Shown here: positions 23,532-32,650 of the stretch, piece after piece
How the letters are laid out: each line of letters starts with the position of its first letter
Position numbering within the stretch: position 1 is the stretch's first letter
Assembly (NCBI GenBank): GCA_035289165.1
Contig: DATDYA010000052.1
Coordinates: 1-38,451, forward strand
DNA: 38,451 nt
From: DATDYA01 sp035289165
Lineage (GTDB): Bacteria; Patescibacteriota; Patescibacteriia; Magasanikbacterales; GWA2-37-8
Reading direction: 5' to 3'
The notes under the pieces: model-generated
What the model saw: only the letters and a program-made list of their open reading frames with translations
Database searches by the model: none
Told to the model about the DNA's origin: nothing
Program-made: the position numbers and the translations under genes

Positions 23532-24641
23532 TTAAGGCTGACAATTGCGAATAATTTCCCAAATACCTAAAGCAGTCTTGTCCCACGAAAAATCCTTAAG
23601 ACGAGCACGGCCTTTTTGTACCAGTTCGTATCGCAAACCAGAATTTCCAAGCAGTTTAGATAAACCATTGGCTATTTCTATGACACTATCCGGATCAACG
23701 GTAAGTACAGCGTTACCGCCGACTTCAGCGGCACCAGTGCCTTTAGAAGTTAAAACCGGGATGCCAGCGGCAAACGCTTCCAATACTGGTAAACCAAAAC
23801 CTTCGTAAAGCGAAGGAAAGGCAAAGACGGTTGCCGAGGCATAAAAAGCTGGTAAATCTTCCTTAGCAACAAACCCTAACTCTTTAATATCTTTCTGGTA
23901 TTGGCTTTTAGTTATCTCGTTAGCTATCTTATCATGACCAACCCGCGGTTTACCAACCAAAACCAATTGGCAGATGGTTTTAGATCTAACCTCGTTATAC
24001 GCCTGGACCAAACGAATAATGTTTTTCTTTTCCTCTACCCGCCCCACATACAAAATATATGGTGATTTAACATTATACCTATCTAACACCGCTTGATCCT
24101 TTTTAGCTTCGTTAAATTCAGTAGAAAAACCTAAAGGTACGACACGGACCTTGTTATTTGCTTTCTTTCCATAAAGACGCATTATTTCGACTTTGTTAAA
24201 TTCGGATGAAGTAACAATGAATTTGCTCGCTCGAATAATCTGACGATCCATTAATTTTAAGTATTGCCGCCCCCAAAAATTATATGCCGAGGGAAAGACT
24301 CGAAAAGCACTGTCGTGTAAAAAGGTAACGGTGTTTTTGGGGGTGTAGAAAAAAGGCACTAACTGCCCAGGAGCAAAATATATGTCTGGTGGATTTTTCC
24401 AAAGTTCAGACGTGAGTCTAGTCTGACTCCAGAGTTTTCCAAGCGGCCAAGGTAATATTTTTGACTCCCAGTTTAGAGGGAGAATCCCCAATTCGCCCTT
24501 TAAAGGAAACCGGGAATACAAAATTACGCGCACCTCACTTGGTACGACTTTTTTCAAATGTTCAATTATTTGCCAACACACCGCTTCGACTCCTGTTCGC
24601 GGTTCTTTGTTAGCGTGATCAGCTTCAATGCCTAATACCAT
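23532..24641 (-). CDS. Glycosyltransferase family 1/4 (GT-B fold)
   Basis: The 369-aa protein has the GT4 C-terminal signature GFGLPVLEAFAAGIPVLTS with the E-x7-E donor-binding pattern, and an N-terminal Rossmann half containing ADHANKEPRTGVEAV. It probably transfers a sugar from a nucleotide-sugar to a surface glycan or lipid. The ATG at 24641 is chosen because GGAG lies 5 bases upstream; a GTG two codons earlier is possible. It is divergent from the GC-rich broken gene. Confidence 0.9.
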   Translation of the reverse strand: MVLGIEADHANKEPRTGVEAVCWQIIEHLKKVVPSEVRVILYSRFPLKGELGILPLNWESKILPWPLGKLWSQTRLTSELWKNPPDIYFAPGQLVPFFYTPKNTVTFLHDSAFRVFPSAYNFWGRQYLKLMDRQIIRASKFIVTSSEFNKVEIMRLYGKKANNKVRVVPLGFSTEFNEAKKDQAVLDRYNVKSPYILYVGRVEEKKNIIRLVQAYNEVRSKTICQLVLVGKPRVGHDKIANEITKSQYQKDIKELGFVAKEDLPAFYASATVFAFPSLYEGFGLPVLEAFAAGIPVLTSKGTGAAEVGGNAVLTVDPDSVIEIANGLSKLLGNSGLRYELVQKGRARLKDFSWDKTALGIWEIIRNCQP

Positions 24642-24705
24642 AACCACTCCATTTTACCGCACACCCCACTTCTTGACAACTCTCTCTCTTTGCTAGTGTG
24701 TAGTG

Positions 24706-24728
24706 TTCGTTCCGATGGTCGGAGCGAA
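24706..24728 (+). promoter_or_regulatory. Strong hairpin in the leader of the GC-rich broken gene
   Basis: A 10-bp stem TTCGTTCCGA/TCGGAGCGAA (one G-T pair) with a 3-base loop lies 39 bases before the start codon. A TTGACA (24673-24678) lies upstream, but no convincing -10 follows at standard spacing. A second small stem CCCCG/CGGGG follows near 24736-24752. Its function is unknown; it could stabilise the mRNA 5' end. Confidence 0.45.
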
Positions 24729-24766
24729 AAGCGCGCCCCGGCTGGTGCGGGGTTGGAGAGTATTAC

Positions 24767-25200
24767 ATGAGCAAGCGAAAAAAGTTCTTGTTCGTGCTGG
24801 GATGGATCCTCTACGGCGTGGCGATGGTTTCCATCTCCGCCAACCAGATTTACATGAGTCTGAGAAAGACCGCGGAGGAATCGATCGCGAACGCGGTCTA
24901 CAGGGCCATCGCGCAGAAGGCGGAAGGCCGGCGCATCGTTGACGCTAAACATCAGCGACTACGAGAGTGCGAGCAACTTTGTTCGTGCTCACTCACCCTC
25001 CCCACCACAGACCACCCCGCGGGCTTCTGCCGCGCCATTGACCTGCTACCGTCCGAGCAGGTCCCTGTCCGCCGGCGTCCCGGCCCGTTCTGAACGACAT
25101 GCGCGTGGGCGCGGAGACGGCCGCGCAGTACCCGGCGACCAGATCCTGGGGTAACAAAGTATTTGTTGCTCAAGGATCGCCGAGTACGGTAAAAAAATAA
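24767..25200 (+). pseudogene. GC-rich membrane protein gene broken by frameshifts
   Basis: A start ATG at 24767 with GGAG nine bases upstream opens a frame whose first ~59 codons encode a single-helix membrane protein (FLFVLGWILYGVAMV) with strongly G/C-ending codons. From about 24940 the G/C-ending codon pattern jumps to a second frame (TLNISDYESASNFVRAH). It then seems to return (HPAGFCRAIDLLPSEQVPV) and finally moves to a third frame (NDMRVGAETAAQYPATRSWGNKVF) ending at TAA 25198-25200. Read without shifts the frame ends at 25093 (108 aa). The base composition is far richer in G+C than the flanks, indicating foreign origin. The frameshifts could be real decay or sequencing error. No family recognised. 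Confidence 0.65.
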
Positions 25201-25230
25201 GACACCCTGTGAAAACGGCGTGTCTTTTTT
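25191..25230. terminator. Bidirectional intrinsic terminator between the broken gene and mreB
   Basis: A 7-bp stem AAGACAC/GTGTCTT (25199-25205 with 25220-25226) is flanked by T-runs on both strands. It lies 31 bases past the mreB stop and directly after the broken gene, so it ends both convergent units. Confidence 0.8.
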
Positions 25231-25256
25231 GTTTTTGTTTCTATTTTTTTAGTTCT

Positions 25257-26264
25257 TTACTTTGTCGCTAAAATACTCCGTTTGTAACTCTCGAGATTGT
25301 CGAGGGCAATACCGGTTCCTTTCGCGACACAGAGCAACGGTTCTTCGGCGACGTAAGTCGCGACACCAGTCGCCTGGGCGATTAATTCATCGAGGTTACG
25401 GAGCATCGCTGAACCACCAGAAAGGATAATGCCTTTGTCTATAACATCGGCGGATAATTCTGGCGGTGTTTTGTGTAACACTTCTTTAACAGCTTCAATT
25501 AACATTTCCAGGTCGTGTTGTAAGGCTTCGGTAGTGTCATCAGAATTGACGCTTAAAGTCCGGGGCAACCCGGTGATCATATCGCGCCCCTTAACATCCA
25601 TGGTTAAAGGTTTTTCCATGTACATAGCGGAACCGATGGTAATCTTTATTTCTTCGGCGGTTCGTTCTCCAACCGCCAGGTTATATTTATGTCTAACATA
25701 TTCAGCAATCGAACGATCGAATTTGTTGCCACCGATTCGAGCCGAGCCACAGGAAACTATGCCACCTAAAGAGATGACGGCAATCTCGGTCGTGCCACCA
25801 CCAATGTCAATAATCATGTGCCCAGAGGCGGAACCGATCGGAATGTCAGCTCCGATGGCCGCAACTAATGGTTCTTTAATAATATATGCGGCTTTAGCCC
25901 CAGCGGCGATGGTCGCGTCAATCACGGCACGACGTTCAGTCGAGGTAATACCCGCCGGCACAGCCACCATTACTTCCGGACGAAATAACCGGACGCCTCC
26001 CAAAGCTTTGTTAATAAAATACCTGATCATCGCTTCAGTCGTATGGTAATTCGCGATCACCCCTTCTTTAAGCGGACGCTCGGCAAGGATGCTATCTGGC
26101 GTGCGACCGATCATGTCTTTGGCTTCCAGTCCAACCGCCAAAACTTTGCCGTCCACTTTCGAGACAGCGACAACACTTGGTTCATTAATTACAATACCGC
26201 GGCGCGGGACATACACGAGCACATTCGTGGTACCAAGATCAATTCCAATTTTTTTAATAAACAT
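25257..26264 (-). CDS. mreB: Rod-shape-determining actin MreB
   Basis: MreB is the bacterial actin that guides lateral cell-wall synthesis. The 335-aa protein has the phosphate-1 loop DLGTTN (9-14), the GGGTTEIAVISLGG phosphate-2 region, and the adenosine motif GIILSGGSAMLRNLDELI. It is of normal length. It lies 18 bases downstream of the DUF4012 gene, in a unit with the membrane glycosyltransferase. This context fits envelope biogenesis. MreC, MreD and RodA are not in the window. Confidence 0.97.
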   Translation of the reverse strand: MFIKKIGIDLGTTNVLVYVPRRGIVINEPSVVAVSKVDGKVLAVGLEAKDMIGRTPDSILAERPLKEGVIANYHTTEAMIRYFINKALGGVRLFRPEVMVAVPAGITSTERRAVIDATIAAGAKAAYIIKEPLVAAIGADIPIGSASGHMIIDIGGGTTEIAVISLGGIVSCGSARIGGNKFDRSIAEYVRHKYNLAVGERTAEEIKITIGSAMYMEKPLTMDVKGRDMITGLPRTLSVNSDDTTEALQHDLEMLIEAVKEVLHKTPPELSADVIDKGIILSGGSAMLRNLDELIAQATGVATYVAEEPLLCVAKGTGIALDNLESYKRSILATK

Positions 26265-26282
26265 AACTAGGGAAACTACGGA

Positions 26283-27707
26283 TTATTTAGTTTTTACAAC
26301 AAAAGTACGATCCTCACGGAGGTCGGTAGTAAAGGTATATTTTTTATCGCCAAAAAATTCTTTATCCTCTCCGGGTTGAGCAGAATAAACCTGGCGACCA
26401 AAATCCAAATTCAATTTTAGCTCATTAGCGGGCGTACCAATTTGCTTTTGGGCCAAGAGCTCATAATCGCCAGACACAATTTTCTGCACTACCGCCGAAG
26501 GCAACAGGTACTCAAAGGTTAAATCTTTTTCCTTCCCCGGCTCGATGACGATGAAAGCCCCAAACCAAGCCCTGCCTTTTTCTTCACCAGTCGAAAAAAA
26601 CGGATCTTTAATACCTTTCTCAACACTCTGTCCGTTCACCGTTAGAACTTTACTGCCTTTTGGCACATACAGCCTGGCGAAAGTCTGGTAACGAGTAGTA
26701 CGCCAGTCATAGACACCATTGTGGTCATAGTGCATAGTAACTTTAGCCAAATATCCCTGGCCGTCCGGCTTTATCTCGTAAGTCAGGTTTCGATCAACCG
26801 CCAGATCGGTCTTTAACGACCCGAGGTTAGCATCAGCCCAAAGAAGATAGTCGACCGGAGATTCTTTCAACTCGCCGGCGAGACCCTTACTTAAAATAAA
26901 TTTTTGTAAATCGGGATTTAGTGAATAAGCGACTACTTGTTTTTCTTTAATCATTTTGTCCATAAGACTCAAGTACTCCGGCCACTTGCGATACATTTCA
27001 CGCACGCCTTTACGTAAAACTTCATAACTTAATTTAGAAAGCATTTGTTTACGATCACGAAATTCAACCCCTTTTTCGGCATAACCATATTCTACTTCAA
27101 ACTCTATTTTCTCCAAGAAGTTCTGAGCGTTAAACTCTTCCCCTTCCACTATTACCGGACCCGTAATGCGGAGCAGGTCTTCGATCAAAGTCGGCGTAAA
27201 ACCAATGACTCCATCAATTTCGTTGGCAGACAATCCGTTTTCCATTTTATACAATTCCAATCCTTTGGCGGCCGATAAAGCAAAATCCGGATACCAGTTG
27301 CTATCACGAAAATTCCAACGTTTAACTTTGATCAATTCTTTCATTTCTTTCGGTGGCTCAACTTGGAAATCTTTAGGGGCGGAATTATCTAAAATTTCTG
27401 TTCCTTCTACTTTTAAAATTTGCGGATGCCCATCTTTAACTTGCAACACGGCGTAAGTCCCAAGAAAACCGCCGCCGGGACGAATTTCGGTATTATTCAT
27501 GAACAAGACAAGATAGGTTTGGGCCTCTTTAAAACCCAGAGCTTCGTGTAAAAGAGGCAGACCTTCTGTGCCGCCTAGAAATCTTTCCCCAGCCCGATTG
27601 ACGGCCCAAGTAGTTAATCCCCCACTTTTATACCACCAATACCCGACCCCACCGCCAACTAAAATTAGACCAACGAGAATGATGAGAATTACTTTAAAGG
27701 TTCGCAT
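26283..27707 (-). CDS. DUF4012 protein with one N-terminal membrane helix
   Basis: The 474-aa product has a membrane helix at about residues 5-25, then a large extracytoplasmic domain containing LVLFMNNTEIRPGGGFLGTYAVL, the signature of DUF4012, a family common in CPR bacteria and Actinobacteria. Its function is not known. The C-terminus is a beta-rich domain (LTVNGQSVEKG...PGKEKDLTFEYLLPS). The ATG at 27707 is chosen because a longer start would overlap the glycosyltransferase gene. It lies between the GT2 enzyme and mreB, so a cell-surface role is likely. Confidence 0.85.
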   Translation of the reverse strand: MRTFKVILIILVGLILVGGGVGYWWYKSGGLTTWAVNRAGERFLGGTEGLPLLHEALGFKEAQTYLVLFMNNTEIRPGGGFLGTYAVLQVKDGHPQILKVEGTEILDNSAPKDFQVEPPKEMKELIKVKRWNFRDSNWYPDFALSAAKGLELYKMENGLSANEIDGVIGFTPTLIEDLLRITGPVIVEGEEFNAQNFLEKIEFEVEYGYAEKGVEFRDRKQMLSKLSYEVLRKGVREMYRKWPEYLSLMDKMIKEKQVVAYSLNPDLQKFILSKGLAGELKESPVDYLLWADANLGSLKTDLAVDRNLTYEIKPDGQGYLAKVTMHYDHNGVYDWRTTRYQTFARLYVPKGSKVLTVNGQSVEKGIKDPFFSTGEEKGRAWFGAFIVIEPGKEKDLTFEYLLPSAVVQKIVSGDYELLAQKQIGTPANELKLNLDFGRQVYSAQPGEDKEFFGDKKYTFTTDLREDRTFVVKTK

Positions 27708-27711
27708 ATAT

Positions 27712-29211
27712 TTATGAATAATTGGGTTGAAAACGTTTTTTTGTAGAAACATTAAAACCAAGATACTTACCGAACATTAAATGAGTTACGGCATCAATAC
27801 AAGGAATGGCCGAGAAAAAAACCAGGGAAATCGGAAGCAAGAGCCATTGCAAGATCATATACAAATAACGATAGGGTGAATAACCATGCGGCCGCGTTGG
27901 CATGATGAGCATACTCATAATCGCCGAAGTAAACAAACCAATCATGGCGAGCGTCATAAGGAGTTCCAAAACATGGGGCGTGTTAAAAAACAAAGCGCTC
28001 TGACGCAATTCTTCGCCCGCAAACCACAAAGGTAAACGGCCTAAAATAGTAATCATAATCGCGACGACTCCCCAGCTCCACTTGCCTTCCCATTCAATGA
28101 AAATTACTTTTAACTTTTTGTACCAAGGAATTTCCGGGCGATGACGTAATTCCCAAAGCAAGTAAGATAAATTTTCCGCCCCCCAGGCCCAACGGCGTTG
28201 TTGCAAGTATAAATTTTTTAAACTTTTCCACATACTAACATCATTGACAGTATCCATCGAAACCGGGATATACAGTGGCGAAACTTCATAATTTCCGTTA
28301 TAACGGAGCCAACATTGATAAAAAATACGGGAATCCTCACTCACTATATCTTTGGCGTGCCCACCACAATCCAGGGCGGCTTGAAAACTCATGCTGTGCG
28401 AAGAAAAAGTTACTATGTTATCTAGCCGGGCTAAACTGAAAAGCATCCAGAAACTCGTACCAAACGCCATAATGCGCAAAGGCGCTGGTGAATCCCAGAG
28501 GTTGTTGTTATACAGCGTGACCGGCTGAAAAGAACTGCGGGTCGGATTAGGATGGTTTAGATACATGTACATGAGGTGAGCAAAATATTCTTTATGGACA
28601 ACTGTATCAATGTCAAAAACCGAAATAACCACGTCCGCATAGTTCCACCCCCGCTCGTCGGCATACTTTTTAAACTGCCGTTCGGCGTGGTGAATGTTTG
28701 ACCCTTTACCCACGATTTCTCCGGCTAATCCCGAGGGATGGGTATAAAATATTAAATCAGCGAAAAAATCAGAGTAGTTCTCTTTAATTTTTTCCTGTAA
28801 CCCCTGCCAGTGGACAAGCCGCCTTTCCTCACCAGATAAAACAACAAAAATTTCTTTGGTTGGATAATTAGCATTCAAAAGACCGTCGAGAGTGGCTTTA
28901 ACAATACTCCACTCTTCATTATATAAAGGCAAAAATACGACACACTTTTTCTCTCGCCAAGCGGGAAATTCCGTGGTTAATTTTTTCCACCAATTTTCGG
29001 CAATCGCCTTACGGAAACGACGCCAGGACATGACAAGATAAAAAGAAAAATATATTACCCGTAAAACCCAATAGACATCAAAAACTAATACGGCATAGAT
29101 CATCCAAAGTGGCTGAACAAAAGATAAAATAACTCCAAAAACAAGCGTAAGCCAAATACTTAAACCGGGTAATATTTCATAAATTCGATATCGCTGATAA
29201 TCCGAGAGCAT
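27712..29211 (-). CDS. Membrane-bound family 2 glycosyltransferase
   Basis: The 499-aa protein has two N-terminal membrane helices (about residues 16-60) and a GT-A domain with VVFLPLYNEE, D200-x-D202 (VFDIDTVV), acceptor motif SED (291-293) and QQRRW (337-341). Several helices follow at the C-terminus. The D,D,D,QxxRW pattern marks processive or membrane-embedded beta-glycosyltransferases related to cellulose and hyaluronan synthases. It probably builds or exports an envelope polysaccharide. Its stop is 4 bases from the DUF4012 start, so the two are likely translationally coupled and may work together. Confidence 0.92.
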   Translation of the reverse strand: MLSDYQRYRIYEILPGLSIWLTLVFGVILSFVQPLWMIYAVLVFDVYWVLRVIYFSFYLVMSWRRFRKAIAENWWKKLTTEFPAWREKKCVVFLPLYNEEWSIVKATLDGLLNANYPTKEIFVVLSGEERRLVHWQGLQEKIKENYSDFFADLIFYTHPSGLAGEIVGKGSNIHHAERQFKKYADERGWNYADVVISVFDIDTVVHKEYFAHLMYMYLNHPNPTRSSFQPVTLYNNNLWDSPAPLRIMAFGTSFWMLFSLARLDNIVTFSSHSMSFQAALDCGGHAKDIVSEDSRIFYQCWLRYNGNYEVSPLYIPVSMDTVNDVSMWKSLKNLYLQQRRWAWGAENLSYLLWELRHRPEIPWYKKLKVIFIEWEGKWSWGVVAIMITILGRLPLWFAGEELRQSALFFNTPHVLELLMTLAMIGLFTSAIMSMLIMPTRPHGYSPYRYLYMILQWLLLPISLVFFSAIPCIDAVTHLMFGKYLGFNVSTKKRFQPNYS

Positions 29212-29215
29212 AATT

Positions 29216-29593
29216 CTATTCTTTCTTTTTCCCGATATTAGGTTCGCCGCTATAAGTGGCGCTCACATATATTCCCGAAGTTTGTTGTTTAATTCTTTCC
29301 AAAGTGTTTTCCTTTAACTCCCCGACCCCGACAACTGGAATATTTAAAGCATAGGCTAAGGTATTGGCTACAGTTACGGCCACTCTTGTCCCGGTAAATT
29401 TTCCTGCTCCAACCAGAACGGCTAGACCTTGTAAATCACCTAAATTGAGATTTTCTTTATGTAAAACCGATTGCAGGGCAAAAAGCAAATCACCAGACTC
29501 ATTAATTATTTTTTCTTCAACCGTAAATTGATCGTTTTGCCATTTGTAAAAGATTGCCTTGCCGTCAACGCTGTTATCGATTCCTAAATACAT
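29216..29593 (-). CDS. tsaB: Short TsaB-like protein (tRNA t6A biosynthesis)
   Basis: TsaB is the scaffold partner of TsaD in making the t6A37 modification of ANN-decoding tRNAs. The 125-aa protein covers the N-terminal ASKHA domain only, with YLGIDNSV and the signature GAGKFTGTRVAVTVANTLAYAL. Typical TsaB is about 220-230 aa, so the C-terminal half is missing; the tail is short and lysine-rich (IGKKKE). TsaB lacks ATPase activity and acts by dimerising with TsaD through this N-terminal part, so the short form could still function. It is 4 bases upstream of the GT2 gene. Confidence 0.75.
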   Translation of the reverse strand: MYLGIDNSVDGKAIFYKWQNDQFTVEEKIINESGDLLFALQSVLHKENLNLGDLQGLAVLVGAGKFTGTRVAVTVANTLAYALNIPVVGVGELKENTLERIKQQTSGIYVSATYSGEPNIGKKKE

Positions 29594-29602
29594 AAACCGT
29601 TA

Positions 29603-30199
29603 TTAAATAGTGTTTAACTCATCGTAAATAATAACGTGTTTTGACTCAAGAATTCCATATAGAAATTTATCCCCAATTTCCTTTCGTTCGTGATACTCGT
29701 CTTCACTCATGATCGTATAGCGAATTGGGCGGTCGATCGCCTTTTCGTAATCACGGATGATCTTGGTGGTCGAGACCGGCTTTACTTTTCCGACCAATAA
29801 AATATCGGTGTTGGTTTGGGGTTCATCGGTAAAAATTCCGGTAAGAACAAAATATTTGATCAATCCACCTTTGGCTTTGAGTTCGGAAACAAAAGCTTGT
29901 TCTTCCATCAGCTGTGCTTTGAGTAAAAGAGACTTTAACTCGCCAAAAAGCAAAAAATCTTTTTGCAACCCAAAATATTTTGCTCGCTCACTTCCCTGGT
30001 CATATTCAGGCACTTCTTGCTTGTCGGTAACTGCAATAATACCCAGGGTTTCTAGATTGCTCAATTCACGACGAACCGCATTTAAGTGCGAACCGACGGC
30101 TCGACAGATTTCACGAACAAAAAAAGCCCGATCCGGGTGGCGAAAAAATAGCTGTAAAAGCTTTAATCTAGTTTTTGAACCAAAAAGGTGTTCAAGCAT
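29603..30199 (-). CDS. Winged-helix regulator with a degenerate nucleotidyltransferase-like domain
   Basis: Residues 1-75 form a winged helix (LFGSKTRLKLLQLFFRHPDRAFFVREICRAVG...LSNLETLGII, split) of the ArsR/MarR kind. The C-terminal half (LTGIFTDEPQTNTDILLVGK and PIRYTIMSEDEYHER) resembles a pol-beta nucleotidyltransferase fold in which only one of the usual metal-binding aspartates remains. Such HTH-nucleotidyltransferase fusions occur widely in archaea and CPR, and are sometimes called transcriptional regulators. The ligand and target genes are unknown. It is divergent from the 769-aa membrane protein and could regulate it. Confidence 0.7.
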   Translation of the reverse strand: MLEHLFGSKTRLKLLQLFFRHPDRAFFVREICRAVGSHLNAVRRELSNLETLGIIAVTDKQEVPEYDQGSERAKYFGLQKDFLLFGELKSLLLKAQLMEEQAFVSELKAKGGLIKYFVLTGIFTDEPQTNTDILLVGKVKPVSTTKIIRDYEKAIDRPIRYTIMSEDEYHERKEIGDKFLYGILESKHVIIYDELNTI

Positions 30200-30262
30200 A
30201 TTTTTACTTCTTTTTTCCCCTCTTCAGCTACCTTCTAATATCTCGTCTTATTTGGCAAAGAT

Positions 30263-30292
30263 TTGGACTTTTTTTGGCCTTTGTAGTATACT
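30263..30292 (+). promoter_or_regulatory. Promoter of the 769-aa membrane protein gene
   Basis: TTGGAC (30263-30268), 18 bases and TATACT (30287-30292) give a start near 30299, about 19 bases before the ATG. The spacing and -10 are good; no clear Shine-Dalgarno is seen. Confidence 0.65.
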
Positions 30293-30317
30293 ATTAAGAG
30301 CAACAAAAGTCAAAACT

Positions 30318-32627
30318 ATGGAGCATAAATTACAGATCCACGAATTTTTTGTCGAGGGGGGCGAATCCGAACGTTCACATGTACTTTTGCACATTACCGA
30401 ACCCTCTACTCCCGAAGAACGGGAAAAGGGCTATTTTTTTGCCGTCTGCGAATTAAATGGAGCGAGTAAAGAACAAATTATCCGCTTACAAGAAATTATT
30501 GACCAGATCGAAAATAATTATTATGTAACCGAAGATGAATTCGGTAAATCCGCTTTTGAAGTCGTCTTGGAAAAAGTCAACCACTCTGGTTTCGTATTAA
30601 CGGAAGAAAATTTAGAAATACACTGCCTAGTAGGGGTGATACGTCAACCGGAAATTATCTTCAGTTATTATGGCGAGCCAACTCTAAATCTTTTTTATAA
30701 AACAAAAGATGGCCTATTTAAGGTCATGGAGCTCGTAAATACAGACGTAACCGAAGATAAAAACGATAACCAGCTTTTTTCACAGGTAGTTCAGGGTAAG
30801 ATCAGCCCGAACGACTTCCTTTTTGCGGGCACTCCAGACATTGCCGAGACCTTTGACGCCGACCGTTTGAGTAAACTTCTAACTTCCCGACCGCCACGCT
30901 TGAGTGCCGAGCACTTGCAGAAAGTTTTGACAGAGATTAAAAACGGCAACTCGTTTGGCGGGCTTATTATTAACTATGTTCCAACTATTGAGGAAAAACT
31001 AGGACCAATTGTTAAAAAATCTCCGGTTGCTAAAGGATCCGGAGCCAGGTCCCTGAATCACCTTTTCCGGACGGAAAAAGATACCTCACAGACTCTTTCT
31101 TCCTCTTTTTTACCACGTTTAAATGAAAGACTAAAAAATGTCTGGCAGGAAAAACCGGAAGAGGGAGACCCACAACCTATAATAGAGGAGAGGCTTCGCC
31201 CAGAGACTGCTCCCCCCGCCGATATACAATCAACTCACCGACGTCCTTTTGTTTCTGCCAACCCACATAATAACATAACAAAAAGGCATGAAAACTCGGA
31301 TTGGGGTCGTTATCTGGTCTATTTTGGAAAAGGGTTAAAAACGCTTGGTAGAATCTTACTGTGGCTCGGGATGTTCATCTGGGCAGTTCTGTTGGCTTCT
31401 GGTAATTTATTAGTCAACCTATTTTACCTGGCAACCAACTTAAAAGGCCGCCGCCGAGAAGTGGCGGAAAATTTTAAACGACAACTAGACCACCAGATAA
31501 GAATGATTAGGGATTTGCCAATTTTGACCAAGGTTCTTCTTGTTTTAGCAATCGCGGCCATAGTAATTTTCGCTGGCAATATTATTTATGCTGAAAAAAA
31601 ATCAGCGAACGAAGCCCTGGCAGCAGAATTTAACCAAAAAATTACTCTCATTAGAAATAAAAAAGACTCGGCCGAAAGCGCGCTAATTTATAATGACCAA
31701 ACTGGGGCACTCAAAGAATTACAGGAAGCCAAAGAAATCTTTACAACGCTCACCTGCGACAATGAAAAAAACACTGCCACCTGCCAAGGGCTATCGACTG
31801 ATTTAGAAAATCTTAGCTTTAAATTACGTAAATTAGTTGTGGCGGAAACGGAAATTATTTTTGACTGGTCAGGACAAAGTGAGGGACAAAAACTAGAACA
31901 AATAGTAAAAATTGGAAGTAAAGTCATTGGCTTTAGTTCCTCGACAACCAAGCTCTTTGTCTTTGATGAATTAACTAAAAAGGGCGAGGTCTTAACTGCG
32001 GCGACTACCGCCGGATTTACTCTAGGGGCGGCTCCGAAAGAAAATGACTACGCCCTGTTTGTTTATAATAAAAAGGAGCTAATAAGATTCACGCCGGGAA
32101 ATAATGCTTTGGAAAAAATAGACGTGAGTTTTGGCGAAGCCTCGCCTGACCTGGGTGGACTGGTGGTATATAACCGCCGACTTTATACTGTCGATAAATC
32201 AAACGGCATGATTTACAAACATGACAGTATAAAAAATGGTTTTGGAAAGGGTAACAACTGGCTGACTAGTGCCGCCGCAAATTTTGAACAAGCGATTGAT
32301 CTTACAATTGATGGCGACATCTTTGTACTTCAACAAAATGGTGACATCCAAAAATTTACTAAGGGACAAAAACAAAATTTTGTAGTTGAAGGACTAGAGC
32401 CAGCCTTAAAATCTCCCCAAAAAATTTGGTCATATAATGATCTAAACTACATTTATATCATTGAACCGTCAGAAAAACGCATTGTCATGCTGGAAAAAGA
32501 CGGCCGCGTCAAACAACAACTAACGAGCAAAGAATTTACTAACCCAACGGGATTAGTTGTGATTGAAGAAGACAAAACCTTATACACTCTGAACAATAAT
32601 CGCCTTTTAAAACTAACCTGGAAATAA
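30318..32627 (+). CDS. Large membrane protein: PP2C-like remnant, two membrane helices, propeller-like C-terminus
   Basis: The ATG at 30318, after the promoter, gives 769 aa; the frame runs further upstream but only as antisense to the regulator gene. Residues ~1-220 resemble a PP2C fold (GYFFAVCELNGAS, LVGVIRQPEIIFSYYGEPTLNLFY, NDFLFAGTPDIAETF, FGGLIINY) but lack the metal-binding aspartates, so it would be inactive. A low-complexity linker (220-340) leads to helices at about 345-372 and 403-424. A coiled stretch and then beta-strand repeats (520-769), each ending in segments such as ELIRFTPG or RIVMLEKDG, suggest a propeller. It could sense an outside signal and pass it inside. That role is inference. 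Confidence 0.7.
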   Translation: MEHKLQIHEFFVEGGESERSHVLLHITEPSTPEEREKGYFFAVCELNGASKEQIIRLQEIIDQIENNYYVTEDEFGKSAFEVVLEKVNHSGFVLTEENLEIHCLVGVIRQPEIIFSYYGEPTLNLFYKTKDGLFKVMELVNTDVTEDKNDNQLFSQVVQGKISPNDFLFAGTPDIAETFDADRLSKLLTSRPPRLSAEHLQKVLTEIKNGNSFGGLIINYVPTIEEKLGPIVKKSPVAKGSGARSLNHLFRTEKDTSQTLSSSFLPRLNERLKNVWQEKPEEGDPQPIIEERLRPETAPPADIQSTHRRPFVSANPHNNITKRHENSDWGRYLVYFGKGLKTLGRILLWLGMFIWAVLLASGNLLVNLFYLATNLKGRRREVAENFKRQLDHQIRMIRDLPILTKVLLVLAIAAIVIFAGNIIYAEKKSANEALAAEFNQKITLIRNKKDSAESALIYNDQTGALKELQEAKEIFTTLTCDNEKNTATCQGLSTDLENLSFKLRKLVVAETEIIFDWSGQSEGQKLEQIVKIGSKVIGFSSSTTKLFVFDELTKKGEVLTAATTAGFTLGAAPKENDYALFVYNKKELIRFTPGNNALEKIDVSFGEASPDLGGLVVYNRRLYTVDKSNGMIYKHDSIKNGFGKGNNWLTSAAANFEQAIDLTIDGDIFVLQQNGDIQKFTKGQKQNFVVEGLEPALKSPQKIWSYNDLNYIYIIEPSEKRIVMLEKDGRVKQQLTSKEFTNPTGLVVIEEDKTLYTLNNNRLLKLTWK

Positions 32628-32650
32628 TTTTCAATTTTAAAAAATACAAC

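Noticed and set aside
24632..24952. Minus-strand 106-codon frame across the GC-rich segment
   Set aside because: It overlaps the glycosyltransferase start and lies opposite the plus-strand frame that has the Shine-Dalgarno sequence and codon signal; GC-rich DNA opens frames on both strands.
25429..26049. 206-codon open frame antisense to mreB
   Set aside because: It mirrors the conserved mreB sequence in the opposite frame, with no promoter, Shine-Dalgarno or recognisable protein.
29757..30317. 187-codon upstream extension of the 769-aa membrane protein
   Set aside because: It lies antisense to the HTH/nucleotidyltransferase gene, reads as Ser/Arg/Pro-rich shadow sequence, and precedes the promoter at 30263-30292.
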